DNA from: Candidatus Binataceae bacterium
GTDB lineage: Bacteria > Desulfobacterota > Binatia > Binatales > Binataceae
NCBI GenBank assembly: GCA_030038355.1
Contig: JASHPB010000116.1
Location: 1-53,357, forward strand
Length of the DNA: 53,357 nucleotides
Reading direction: 5' to 3'
Position numbers and translations under genes: made by a program. The notes under the pieces are model-generated. The model was not told the DNA's origin, did not search any database, and worked only from the letters and a program-made list of their open reading frames with translations. Shown here piece by piece: positions 1 to 8,454 of this stretch (positions within the stretch are counted from its first letter, which is position 1; every line of letters begins with the position of its first letter).

Positions 1-84
1 ACGCGTATTTCCATAGTCCTCCGGGGAGCCCTGCTATTCAGCCCACAAACATTAGGACCGCTCGCCGCAGGTGTCAACCGGGTG

Positions 85-190
85 CAACAACGGGCGCTGG
101 CTGAATTAAGTTAGGCCAGTAGCCAACAACGGTACTGGCTGAATCAGGCCTGAAATTAGCACCCAGCAACGGACGGCCGGCGAATTAGCC
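85..190. repeat. degenerate tandem repeat, about 39-nt unit
   Basis: Three diverged copies begin near 85, 124 and 164. Each carries a CAACAACGG-like start, then a GGCTGAATTA-like core and a TTAG-rich end. Spacing is 39 then 40 nt. The first 237 bases otherwise hold no gene I can recognise. This may be an intergenic repeat or the decayed end of a gene outside the window. Confidence 0.45.
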
Positions 191-237
191 GCGATGATCG
201 CATGGTGGTGCGGGCTTCCAGCGTATTCGCGGCCGCG

Positions 238-624
238 CTAGCCGAAGCAGCGCGTCACCAGCTCGGTATCGAGGTACTCGCTCACTTCCTTGACCTTGCC
301 GCCGACGATTCGGAACACGTGGCAGTAGCTATTGTTATAGGGGACGCCTTTTTTCGACATCGACTTGCCGTTCGATTGCATCGCCACGTACTCACCGTCG
401 GCAATCAGGTTGAATGGCGTGATCGTCATCTGACCCTCGATTTGCGCGCCGAGCGGACCGAGCAGGCGCGCGATCAGGTCCTGCTTGCCGTTGTATGTAG
501 TCGAGTACTTGCCGCTGCCAATAATCGTCCACTTCACATCGTCGGCAAGCGTGTTGAGAAAAGTCTCGCCGGGCGGTTCGGCGAACATCTTGCGGATCAA
601 TTCCTTGTTTTCTGCTGCTCCCAT
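238..624 (-). CDS. SnoaL-like / NTF2-fold protein
   Basis: 128 residues, a normal length for a single SnoaL-like (nuclear transport factor 2 fold) domain. The pattern is typical: an N-terminal helix with a KELIRKMFAE segment, a central DDVKWTIIGSG strand region, and a C-terminal GKVKEVSEYLDTELV stretch that closes the cone-shaped beta sheet. Members include isomerases, hydrolases and many proteins of unknown substrate, so the reaction cannot be given. An AGGTGA ribosome-binding sequence lies just upstream of the ATG. It points away from the DUF1326 gene at 844, so the two are divergently transcribed across a gap of about 220 nt in which I see nothing else. The assignment to the fold is fairly secure; function is unknown. 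Confidence 0.8.
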   Translation of the reverse strand: MGAAENKELIRKMFAEPPGETFLNTLADDVKWTIIGSGKYSTTYNGKQDLIARLLGPLGAQIEGQMTITPFNLIADGEYVAMQSNGKSMSKKGVPYNNSYCHVFRIVGGKVKEVSEYLDTELVTRCFG

Positions 625-843
625 GATTTCACCTGCGGCGAGTTTTGAAGTTGGACAACGCTACCAAGCGGAACTCTAGCCCGCGAGATCGAAACGCGTC
701 AAAGAGGCGCGCCGTCCGCGCGGTTAGTGCGGCTCCTCGAATCACCTCGGGCAAGAGCTTGCATCTCGAACGGACCAACCATATCTGGAGAGCTGAATGC
801 TTGGCTGAAGAACTTCGTGAGATGAACAGCGGAGGAGATTCGG

Positions 844-1446
844 ATGGCTCCAAAATGGCAAGCGAAGGGTGATTACTTCGAGACTTGTAACTGCCAGACC
901 TTGTGCCCCTGTATCTTTCTGAGCCCTCCGACAGAGGGAAACTGCACGGTGCTGGTCGGCTGGCACATCGCATCAGGCAAATTCGGAAATGTCTCCCTTG
1001 ATGGACTGAACGTTGCGGCCTTCTTTCATTCACCCGGACCAATGCATCACGGAAACTGGAGCGCCGCTCTGTATCTCGATTCGCGCACCTCGGCAGAGCA
1101 GAGCGATGCACTCCTCAAGATTTTCTCGGGCCAGGTAGGCGGCGTACCGGGCGCTCTGCATCCGCTGATCAGCAAGGTGCTGGGCGTAAAGAGCGCAGAG
1201 ATTGCCTACCAGGCGAATGGCCGAAGACGGCATATGACGATCCGCGACGTTGGCGAATCGGAGATCGAGGCGCTGGAGGGCGCTGGCGGAGCGGACGTGA
1301 CGATCAGCAATCACCCGCTTGGCATCGCGCCCGGCCATCCGAGTACCGTCGCGCGTTCGAAGCAGCTCAAGTATCGCGACCATGGCTACAACCTCGATCT
1401 GAGCGGCAGAACCGGCCAGTATTCGCCATTCACCTACGAGGGCTGA
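844..1446 (+). CDS. DUF1326 domain protein
   Basis: 200 residues with the DUF1326 hallmark near the N-terminus: a dense cysteine cluster CNCQTLCPC (Cys15, 17, 21 and 23) following the GDYFETC segment, and later HP and GHPS turns. No signal peptide or membrane segment is visible, so the product should be cytoplasmic. The family is uncharacterised, but it is repeatedly found beside DUF2182 membrane proteins, and that is the case here 66 nt downstream. The spacing of cysteines suggests metal or thiol chemistry; this is inference only. The start is supported by a GGAGGAG ribosome-binding site about 7 nt upstream of the ATG. Confidence 0.85.
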   Translation: MAPKWQAKGDYFETCNCQTLCPCIFLSPPTEGNCTVLVGWHIASGKFGNVSLDGLNVAAFFHSPGPMHHGNWSAALYLDSRTSAEQSDALLKIFSGQVGGVPGALHPLISKVLGVKSAEIAYQANGRRRHMTIRDVGESEIEALEGAGGADVTISNHPLGIAPGHPSTVARSKQLKYRDHGYNLDLSGRTGQYSPFTYEG

Positions 1447-1512
1447 GCTGCGATCGTTCTCCTGGGTCCGCTGATTTCGAAACGCGGCGAGCAGCCGGAT
1501 AACGTTGAGCAA

Positions 1513-2337
1513 GTGACCAGCATGACTCCCGAAGACACACGCGCAACGTCTCCATCTCGAACCGGAGCGTCGGCGCAACTTTCTTCACGCGAACGCCTGA
1601 TCGTCTGGGCGGGCATCTTGTCCGTCACCGCCATTGCCTGGTTTGTGCTCGCCCGGATGCCGATGCCATCCCGGAGCATCAGCAAGGGCTGCATAAGTGG
1701 AATGGCGTACATAAATGTCGCGGCGACCAACTGGTCACTTCGCGATGCTTGTCTCGTCTTCGCGATGTGGACGGTGATGATGGCGGCGATGATGCTTCCG
1801 AGCGCGGGTCCGATGATCGAGATGCATGCGCGAATCTCTCGCGGCCAGAGCGCAAAGAGCGCTGGCAGCACGTGCCTCTTCGTAGCGGGCTATCTTATCG
1901 CCTGGACATGTTTCGCCGCGGTCATAGTCGTGGTGCAATATCCGCTCGAGCGTTCGAAGATCATCGGTGACGCAATGCGGATGGGACCGTTGACGGGGGG
2001 GCTGCTCCTGATCGCCACGGGCATCTACCAGGTCACGCCGCTCAAGCAGGCTTGCCTGACGAAGTGCCGCACACCGCTGGGATTCTTCATGACTCAATGG
2101 CGCGCCGGCGGCCTCGGTGCGCTCCTGATGGGCCTCAACCACGGCTTGTTCTGCGTCGGATGTTGCTGGTTGCTCATGGCGCTGATGTTTGTAGGCGGCG
2201 CTATGAATCTCGCATGGGCGGCCGCACTCACTATCTTCGTCCTGCTCGAAAAGGCCGCGCGTTGGGGCACCGGCCTCTCCCGCGCTTCCGGATTCGTGAT
2301 GGTCGCGTCGGGACTCGGACTGGTGATGCTCGGCTGA
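1513..2337 (+). CDS. DUF2182 integral membrane protein
   Basis: 274 residues with about six hydrophobic segments. Family-type motifs appear in order: MWTVMMAAMMLPS (residues 85-97), YQVTPLKQACLTKCR with Cys181 and Cys185 (172-186), HGLFCVGCCW with Cys214, 217 and 218 (210-219), and EKAARWG near the end. DUF2182 proteins are also called predicted metal-binding membrane proteins, but no substrate is established. The partner DUF1326 gene lies directly upstream on the same strand, so the two are probably one transcript. The start is uncertain: GTG at 1513 gives the full frame, and an ATG at 1522 is equally possible. No strong Shine-Dalgarno sequence precedes either. Confidence 0.85.
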   Translation: MTSMTPEDTRATSPSRTGASAQLSSRERLIVWAGILSVTAIAWFVLARMPMPSRSISKGCISGMAYINVAATNWSLRDACLVFAMWTVMMAAMMLPSAGPMIEMHARISRGQSAKSAGSTCLFVAGYLIAWTCFAAVIVVVQYPLERSKIIGDAMRMGPLTGGLLLIATGIYQVTPLKQACLTKCRTPLGFFMTQWRAGGLGALLMGLNHGLFCVGCCWLLMALMFVGGAMNLAWAAALTIFVLLEKAARWGTGLSRASGFVMVASGLGLVMLG

Positions 2338-2459
2338 GCGAACCGTGGCCTGCAACCGCGGCACCAGCGTGGGGCGCGGCCCCAGTGGAACGCTGAACCG
2401 CGGTTCGTCCTGGTGAGGTCACGGGTTATGAGATCGGTCGGAGTGTCGCGCCGAGGGAC

Positions 2460-2788
2460 TCCCAGCGTGTCATGAATCGAGCCGGAAATGCGAGCGTGAC
2501 AGGTGGCAGCATAGCGGGGCTGAGTACCACGCGTCTGCGGTCTGATTACTTCGAATAGGTAACAGTTCTCGAGCGCGACGAAATCGACGATCGCCCGATT
2601 CCGCACAAGTCAGTCCCCAAGGCAATCATCTGCACACGCTCCTGAAGAGCAGCCAACAGGTCCGCTCGATACTCTATCCCGGCTTCACGAACGATCTTGA
2701 GGAGCGTGGCGCGCATCGTGTCGCGATCGGACGCACGTCGTCTGGTACCTGCCAGGGGGTAAAAACTACAGCGCGACTCTACTCCTTA
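2460..2788 (-). pseudogene. decayed unidentified gene
   Basis: Two overlapping minus-strand frames read like one protein split by a frameshift near 2606. The upstream part is open from about 2788 to a stop at 2546 and contains ATLLKIVREAGIEYRADLL and AALQERVQMIALG. The natural continuation, NRAIVDFVALENCYLFEVI, is in the next frame down to roughly 2460. I do not recognise the family. Neither piece has a convincing ribosome-binding site. It sits beside another decayed gene (2840-3670), which supports the idea of a degenerating region. It could be noise, but the amino-acid texture is more protein-like than most antisense frames here. Confidence 0.35.
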
Positions 2789-2839
2789 AAGAGAGCCCTT
2801 TGATTCCGGCCTGCAAGGAGGATGCGCGAGCCGTGGACT

Positions 2840-3670
2840 GATCGAATACGTAATTCGGCGGCGGACCCAGCAGATTGACACGCGTCCGGGCGGAGAGAGG
2901 ACGATCGGTCCGCGAGCTGATATCTTGGAATGGCCGGGACGGCGGCGTGTGATGCGACGATGGTCACTCGATCGAGGGCGATTTGGTCGTTGACGCGGCG
3001 GGGCGTGCCTCGCAGAGCCCGCGGTGGCTCACTGCAGCCGGATTGTCAGAGCCGCGCGAGACGATGATCGGGTGGACGCGGCTTATAGCACCGTCAAAAT
3101 TTCGCGCTCGCGACTGATATGACGATGAATCGATCATCTTCGTCACCGGTCCGGCGCCAACTGTCACGCGCCGCTGCTACCGCGTCAGGCTCGAAAACGG
3201 ATCGATGCTCGTAAGCTCGATTGGCCGCTTTGGTGATTGTCCGCCCACCGACCGCGAGGGCTTCCTTGCTGTCGCCGAGGCGCTGCACTCGTATTTGCCG
3301 TGGCGAATCATCAAAGACGGAGAGCAGCTAAGCCCCGTCGCATACCACCGCGTTCCTGCCGGCGTGCAGAAGCATTACGAGGAAATGGATTCCCTGGGGC
3401 AATTCATCGCGATTGGTGACGCGCTCTGCATCTTCAATCCCATTCATGCGCAGGGCATGAGCGCGGCGGCCCGTTCACGCGCGTTTGTTAGGCGAGTTGC
3501 TGTCAGACATCGGTCGAGTGAGCGCGGGCTCGACCGTTAGCCGGAGAATTTGAATCGAAAGCCGCCGACCTCAACCGCGCCGTGGAATCTCGCCGTGGAG
3601 TTCGACTTCGCTTTCCCTCAGAGGCGTGGCCAAAGAGCGCCCGGCTCGCAAGCGTCGTCGCGCAAGTAGG
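2840..3670 (+). pseudogene. remnant of FAD-dependent monooxygenase
   Basis: Pieces in different frames line up in the right order with UbiH/squalene-epoxidase-type FAD oxidoreductases. There is a GLIEYVIRRR segment near 2845, then GDLVVDAAGRASQSPRWL (about 2978-3035), the strand typical of this group before the substrate domain. An in-frame stop falls at 3115. GRFGDCPPTDREGFL follows, then the C-terminal FAD-binding signature IGDALCIFNPIHAQGMS (about 3409-3460), and finally a frame-shifted PWNLAVEFDFAFPQ near 3580. The N-terminal GxGxxG dinucleotide fold is missing. Several stops and shifts mean it is not functional. The longest intact frame, 3205-3540, is only the middle of the gene. Confidence 0.7.
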
Positions 3671-3760
3671 TCGTCATCCGCCGCGGACGTCAGACGTCGC
3701 ATGGCACGCCCGCGCGGCTCTCACAAGCGATCAGCGCTTTAGCCCGGAGCTGACAGCGGA

Positions 3761-4876
3761 CTATCGGCCGCAGAGCGAAGAGAAGAGATGCTCATACTGG
3801 TCCGCCGCACGCGCGGGATCAAAGAGTGCGCGCGCACGGACGAGCCCGCGGCGCGCCATTTCGGCGGCGAATTCGACATTATTCAGCAGGCGGCGCACCT
3901 GCCTCGACAGCTCAGCAGGATCATCCGGTTTCGCCAGCAATCCGCCTTCCTCGCGCTCGCCGATCGCCTCGACGACGCCACCGGATGCATACGCAACAAC
4001 CGGCGTTCCGCAGGCCATCGCCTCGATCGCGGTCAGCGACAATCCTTCCTTGAGGCTCTGATGCGTCGCGACCACGACCGCGTCAACCGCCCCCATCATG
4101 CGTTCGACGTCTTTGACTTCGCCGCGGTTCCAGACGACACCAACTAGGCCAGCGTCTTTCGCCCACTGCTCGATCGCGCGCCCATGACGAGCCTCCGCGC
4201 GGCCGCATACCAGCAGATTGATTGGCATGCCATCGTTTCTGAGTTGCTGAGTCACCTCGATCAGGTCACCGATGCCCTTCTGCGGATCGTTGCCGCCGAA
4301 ATAGCCGAGCCATCGCCCGTCGGCAGATAGATCGAGCGATCGGCGCAGCGCGATGCGCGTTTCGTCAGCGCAAATATCGGCGCGGATCGGAAAACGCACC
4401 GGATTCAGGATGACCTGAATCAACTGCGGTCTGATTCCCGCGCGGCCCTGGAGACTCGACTTAACAGCGGCGCTAACGGCGATAACGGCATCGGCGCGTA
4501 TGTCGGCGAGCCATCTGACGGCTGGCGCGAGCCGGAGCGCCATGTGGCGCGCCAGCACCAACGGCGCCTTCATCGCCGCGTGCGGCACCAGGCACGACCA
4601 CACCCACTCATCGGGCGTCGTCGCGAGCACGATCTCCGGTTTAAAATCGCGGATCACGCCGACCAGGCGCGCGATCGCGAGAGCATCGAGCGATCCGCCG
4701 AATCGCGCCGTGCGGAGCGGATCGGCGAATGCTTCTACCCCTCGAATCACCGGCGAGCGAGAACGAAGCAGCGTGGCGACTCGATGCCCGCGCGTACGCA
4801 AGATGCCCAGGATTTGAATCGTGACGCGCTCGGCACCGCCCACTATCGGCGCGCCGCATACCCAGAGAATCTTCAT
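3761..4876 (-). CDS. GT4-family glycosyltransferase
   Basis: 371 residues from the ATG at 4876, chosen because MKILWVCGAPIVGGAERV is the normal N-terminus of the GT-B fold with its Gly-rich donor loop; the frame is open further upstream but reads as non-coding. The C-terminal domain has YFGGNDPQKGIGDLI and the EX7E retaining-glycosyltransferase motif EGLSLTAIEAMACGTPVV, followed by a Gly-rich nucleotide-binding turn. The enzyme should transfer a sugar from a nucleotide donor to a glycan or lipid, probably in cell-envelope synthesis. The acceptor cannot be inferred. It stands alone, divergent from the lipoprotein gene at 4958 with 81 nt between them. It lies downstream of the decayed monooxygenase, tail to tail. 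Confidence 0.9.
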   Translation of the reverse strand: MKILWVCGAPIVGGAERVTIQILGILRTRGHRVATLLRSRSPVIRGVEAFADPLRTARFGGSLDALAIARLVGVIRDFKPEIVLATTPDEWVWSCLVPHAAMKAPLVLARHMALRLAPAVRWLADIRADAVIAVSAAVKSSLQGRAGIRPQLIQVILNPVRFPIRADICADETRIALRRSLDLSADGRWLGYFGGNDPQKGIGDLIEVTQQLRNDGMPINLLVCGRAEARHGRAIEQWAKDAGLVGVVWNRGEVKDVERMMGAVDAVVVATHQSLKEGLSLTAIEAMACGTPVVAYASGGVVEAIGEREEGGLLAKPDDPAELSRQVRRLLNNVEFAAEMARRGLVRARALFDPARAADQYEHLFSSLCGR

Positions 4877-4957
4877 CGCCGGCCCCCAGACTCGTATCGC
4901 AAGTCGACCCACCAGCGTAGTACCATTTATGAGGCGCAATTTTCGCACCGGAGCGTC

Positions 4958-5497
4958 ATGATCAAGCTCAAAGTAGGCGCCATTGGGTTGATAGCGGCGA
5001 TGCTCGTGGCGGGATGCAGCGTCAGGCAGACTGATACGCCGGCGCCGGTCGCGCAGTTCCCAGTCGCCGCGCTGCCGTTCAAAGGCAAACTCACGCAGGG
5101 CGATCCGAATCAATTGCCGCCTTCGGTCGCGAGGTCGTTAACCAACGACTCGCCGATTCAGTTTTCATATCGCGAGGAGCTGACCCACGACGAATACCAC
5201 ATCCCGCGTCTCTTCACGGCGCTTGATCCGGTGACTTATGTCGGTGCGCCGCTCGGCGACTATGGCGTGACCGCGTTCGCGTCGCTGACTATCACGCAGG
5301 ATGACAAGGTCCTCGGCGATTACACCGCCAAGGCGCACGTATCGAAATCCTACACGCTGTACTCGGAGCCCACGCACGCAGAACTCGACGACGCGGCGCG
5401 CGCTGCGGTGCGGCAGAAGATCGACGACCAGCTTTATCGCGATCGGCAGAAGCTCGCCGAGGATAGCGCGGCGCCGCGCGGCCGACTCGCCGAATGA
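4958..5497 (+). CDS. predicted lipoprotein, unknown family
   Basis: 179 residues. The ATG at 4958 opens a clear type II signal peptide: MIKLK, a hydrophobic stretch, then the lipobox L-V-A-G-C with Cys20 as the lipidated residue. The mature part begins with a Pro/Ala-rich linker and then an apparently folded domain of about 130 residues (HIPRLFTALDPVTYVGAPLGDYGV and a later charged helix). I do not recognise the family. It overlaps the next lipoprotein gene by four bases (ATGA), so the two are probably translated together and may form one complex at the inner or outer membrane. The residue after Cys is Ser, which in proteobacteria usually directs a lipoprotein to the outer membrane. Confidence 0.75.
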   Translation: MIKLKVGAIGLIAAMLVAGCSVRQTDTPAPVAQFPVAALPFKGKLTQGDPNQLPPSVARSLTNDSPIQFSYREELTHDEYHIPRLFTALDPVTYVGAPLGDYGVTAFASLTITQDDKVLGDYTAKAHVSKSYTLYSEPTHAELDDAARAAVRQKIDDQLYRDRQKLAEDSAAPRGRLAE

Positions 5498-5931
5498 ACC
5501 GCACCATCGCGACGGTCTTCGCGCTCGCGCTGCTGCTCGCGCTCGGCTGCGCCGTGCAGGGCAACAAGTTCGAGAAAGTTGACGCGCCGGACAAGCAGGC
5601 CGTGATTTATGTCTACCGTCCCTATGAATACGGCGGATCGCTGCTGAAGCCTTCGGTCACCTGCGGTGACGAGACCGCGCGAATAGGACCGGGTGGCTAT
5701 CACGCATTCGTCGTTCCGGCTGGTTCTACCACGTGCGAGGTCGCCAGCAGCGAGTCGCATGACCAGGTCGAAATCGACGCCGATCCGCGTGTGCACTACG
5801 TGAAAGAGGAATTCGGCTGGGGCATCCTCACCGGGCATCCGCATCTGCTCCCGATCGATACCGACACGGCGCACACCGAGATCGAGCAATGCTGCGTGCA
5901 GGAAACACCTACGCCCGCCGGCACGCCGTGA
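5494..5931 (+). CDS. DUF2846-like lipoprotein
   Basis: 145 residues. The lipobox is L-A-L-G-C with Cys19 after a strongly hydrophobic h-region. The mature protein starts with a linker and then AVIYVYRPYEYGGSLLKP, the opening strand pattern seen in DUF2846 lipoproteins, and continues with GGYHAFVVPAGSTTCEV, a short beta-sandwich-like repeat. Two further cysteines sit at ECC near the C-terminus. The start overlaps the stop of the preceding lipoprotein gene by four bases, which implies translational coupling. Function is unknown. Family assignment rests on the AVIYVYR strand and overall length and is moderate. Confidence 0.7.
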   Translation: MNRTIATVFALALLLALGCAVQGNKFEKVDAPDKQAVIYVYRPYEYGGSLLKPSVTCGDETARIGPGGYHAFVVPAGSTTCEVASSESHDQVEIDADPRVHYVKEEFGWGILTGHPHLLPIDTDTAHTEIEQCCVQETPTPAGTP

Positions 5932-6021
5932 CGCGCCGAGCCCCTTTAATCGCGCGCGCATTCGAACCATATTGTTTGTCGTGATGCCGATGCGAGAGCG
6001 CATCGCACACCAAGTCGGCTC

Positions 6022-7044
6022 GTGAAATTATCGATCATAGACCAGTCGCCAGTACCTGCAGGATTCACCCCCGCCGACGCGCTCAACAATACTGTTGACC
6101 TCGCGCGCTTCGCCGAGCGGCTCGGCTACGGGCGCTACTGGATCGCCGAGCATCACGCGACCAGTGCCTTCGCGAGCCCGGCGCCCGAGGTGATGCTCGC
6201 GCGCGTCGGCGGCGAGACCTCGCAGATTCGAATTGGCTCAGGCGGAGTTATGCTCCCGCACTATAGCCCGATGAAGGTCGCGGAAACGTTCCGGGTGCTG
6301 CACGCGCTGTACCCAGGACGCATCGACCTCGGCGTCGGGCGCGCGCCGGGCGGCACGCCACTCGACACGTTCGCGCTCAGCCGCAATCGTACTCAGTCCA
6401 CGACGTTCGACGATTTCCCGCAGCAGTTGATGGAGCTGCTCGCGTTCCTGCACGGCGGTTTCCGGCCTGATCATCCGTTCAGCCGCATCGAGCTATCGCC
6501 AGCGATGCCCGGCGCGCCGGAGATCTGGCTGCTCGGCTCGTCGCCCTGGAGCTCGGCGGCGGCGGCGCAGGTCGGGCTGCCATACGCGTTCGCGCACTTC
6601 ATCGATCCGACGCATACGAGGATGGCGGTCGAGCACTACCGCAACAACTTCCGCGCATCGGAGGCGATGCCGAATCCGCGCGTGATTCTCGCGCTCGGTG
6701 CGATTTGCGCTGATACCAACGAGGAGGCTGATTACCTTGCGATGAGCGTGCGGCTCCTGGGCCGCCGATTTCGCACGGGAGGTCGGGGTCCGGTGCCCAC
6801 TGCCGAGGAGGCAATTGCCGAGCTGGGCGCGGATCGGTCCGACCCCTGGGTCGGTCAGAAGAGTGAATGGCCGCGCAGCTTCGTCGGCTCAGCCGACGAC
6901 GTGTCATCCAAGATCATTGACATGTCAAGTCAGCTGAACGTCGACGAGGTGATGATTGTCACCGTAGTGCACGATCATGACGCGCGCCGGCGATCGTACG
7001 AACTCTTGGCGAAAGAGTTTCACCTTACAGCACGCAACTTATGA
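6022..7044 (+). CDS. LLM-class flavin-dependent oxidoreductase, group 1
   Basis: 340 residues with a GTG start at 6022 (MKLSIIDQSPVPAGFTPADA). This is the luciferase-like monooxygenase fold: LGYGRYWIAEHH near residue 35, GSGGVMLPHYSPMKVAE around 75, and YPGRIDLGVGRAPGG around 95 are characteristic of the group often annotated as luciferase family oxidoreductase group 1. The cofactor is a reduced flavin (FMN or F420 depending on subfamily); the substrate is unknown. The 90 nt upstream contain a small inverted repeat, GATGCG-AGAG-CGCATC (5989-6004), that could be an operator. The gene ends 9 nt before the convergent MFS gene. Confidence 0.9.
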   Translation: MKLSIIDQSPVPAGFTPADALNNTVDLARFAERLGYGRYWIAEHHATSAFASPAPEVMLARVGGETSQIRIGSGGVMLPHYSPMKVAETFRVLHALYPGRIDLGVGRAPGGTPLDTFALSRNRTQSTTFDDFPQQLMELLAFLHGGFRPDHPFSRIELSPAMPGAPEIWLLGSSPWSSAAAAQVGLPYAFAHFIDPTHTRMAVEHYRNNFRASEAMPNPRVILALGAICADTNEEADYLAMSVRLLGRRFRTGGRGPVPTAEEAIAELGADRSDPWVGQKSEWPRSFVGSADDVSSKIIDMSSQLNVDEVMIVTVVHDHDARRRSYELLAKEFHLTARNL

Positions 7045-7053
7045 TTACGCCCG

Positions 7054-8385
7054 CTACCGATGCCGATCCAAGTGCGCGATGGTAAACCCTAGAAACGACG
7101 CAATGAGTAGCGACGAGGCGAGCAGCGCGTAGGCGCCCGCGAATCCCGCGCTGCGCTGCCGGATGAAGCCGACGGCGTATGGCCCGGCGAAGCCGCCCAG
7201 GTTTCCCACTGAGTTGATGAGCGCGATTCCGCCCGCGGCCGCCACGCCCGACAGATGTTCCGTCGGGATTGACCAGAAGGGCCCGAAGCATCCGCCGACG
7301 CCCGCCGCCGCCACGCAAATCGCCGCGAACACGATTGTCGGCTGCTCGGCCGCTGCAGCGAGCGCGAAGCCCACGCATCCCACGAGGGCAGATATCGCCA
7401 CATGCATCCGCCGTTCGCCACTCCGGTCCGACGACTTGCTCACCTGCACCATGCTGATCGCTTCGAGCACGAACGGAACCGCCGCGATGAACCCGATCGC
7501 GAGGTCGCTCCGCGCGCCCATCTGCTTCACGATGTTCGGCAGCCAGAAGCTGAAGCCGTAGAGACTCAGCACCACGGTGAAATAGATCGCCGCGAGCATC
7601 CACACCTTGCCGCTCCTAAAAGCGTCGCGGAGCTGATGACTGCGCGCGGCCTCTACTTGCCTCCGATCCGCTGCGAGCCGCGCCGCGAGCGCCTCGCGCT
7701 CCCCCTCTGAGAGCCATCGCGCGGCGGCGACACCGTCGGGCAGCCGCTTCGCGACTACCAATCCCAGGATCACCGCGGGCGCGCCCTCGATGATGAATAG
7801 CCACTGCCATCCGGCGAGCCCCGCAAAGCCGTGCATCGTGAGCAGCACGCCCGACACCGGCCCCGCAATCACGCCGGCGATTGCGGTCGCCGTCATGAAG
7901 GTCGCGATTGCGCGCGCCTGCTCGCGCGGCGGAAACCAATACGTAAGATAGAGGATCATGCCGGGGAAGAATCCGGCTTCCGCTATCCCGAGCAGGACAC
8001 GCATCGCGTAGAAGCTCGTCGCACCGCGCACGAATGCCATCGCCATCGCCACCGCGCCCCAGCTCACCAGGATGCGGGCTATCCAGCGCCGCGCTCCCAC
8101 TCGCGCGAGTATCAGGTTGCTAGGAATCTCAAACAAAAAGTAGCCGAGAAAAAAGAGCCCGGCGCCGAGGCCGAATACTGTCTCGCTTAAGCCCAGGTCT
8201 CGATTCATGTCAAGCGCCGCGAAGCCGACGTTGATGCGATCGAGATAGGCGACGATGTAGAGGACGAAGAGAAAGGGCAGCAGCCGTCGCCGCGCCTTCA
8301 CGATGGCCGCGGCCGCGAGGCGTTCATCATAGGCTCGCTCGACAGCCGCGCGCCGCATTTCAAAATTCGGCTCGTTGGCCTTCAT
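7054..8385 (-). CDS. MFS transporter, anion:cation symporter type
   Basis: 443 residues and 12 predicted transmembrane helices. The first loop has FALYIVAYLDRINVGFAA-like features (here YIVAYLDRINVGFAALDMN) and the helix 2-3 region has NLILARVGARRWIARIL, both typical of the ACS family that imports organic acids such as tartrate, hexuronates or phthalate with protons. The exact solute cannot be read. The last helix and a short cytoplasmic tail end at 7054. It is convergent with the luciferase-like gene and divergent from the PhyH-like locus, with 69 nt between starts. No dedicated regulator is adjacent. Confidence 0.88.
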   Translation of the reverse strand: MKANEPNFEMRRAAVERAYDERLAAAAIVKARRRLLPFLFVLYIVAYLDRINVGFAALDMNRDLGLSETVFGLGAGLFFLGYFLFEIPSNLILARVGARRWIARILVSWGAVAMAMAFVRGATSFYAMRVLLGIAEAGFFPGMILYLTYWFPPREQARAIATFMTATAIAGVIAGPVSGVLLTMHGFAGLAGWQWLFIIEGAPAVILGLVVAKRLPDGVAAARWLSEGEREALAARLAADRRQVEAARSHQLRDAFRSGKVWMLAAIYFTVVLSLYGFSFWLPNIVKQMGARSDLAIGFIAAVPFVLEAISMVQVSKSSDRSGERRMHVAISALVGCVGFALAAAAEQPTIVFAAICVAAAGVGGCFGPFWSIPTEHLSGVAAAGGIALINSVGNLGGFAGPYAVGFIRQRSAGFAGAYALLASSLLIASFLGFTIAHLDRHR

Positions 8386-8454
8386 CCAACCGTCCGGTCA
8401 ATTAGCGCCATCGCGCGATTTCCGCCACCTCTGCGGCCTTCGCGTGGCGCCGTT

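Noticed and set aside
4544-4957. Upstream extension of the first lipoprotein frame
   Set aside because: It overlaps the glycosyltransferase gene antisense; the signal peptide with lipobox begins at the ATG at 4958.
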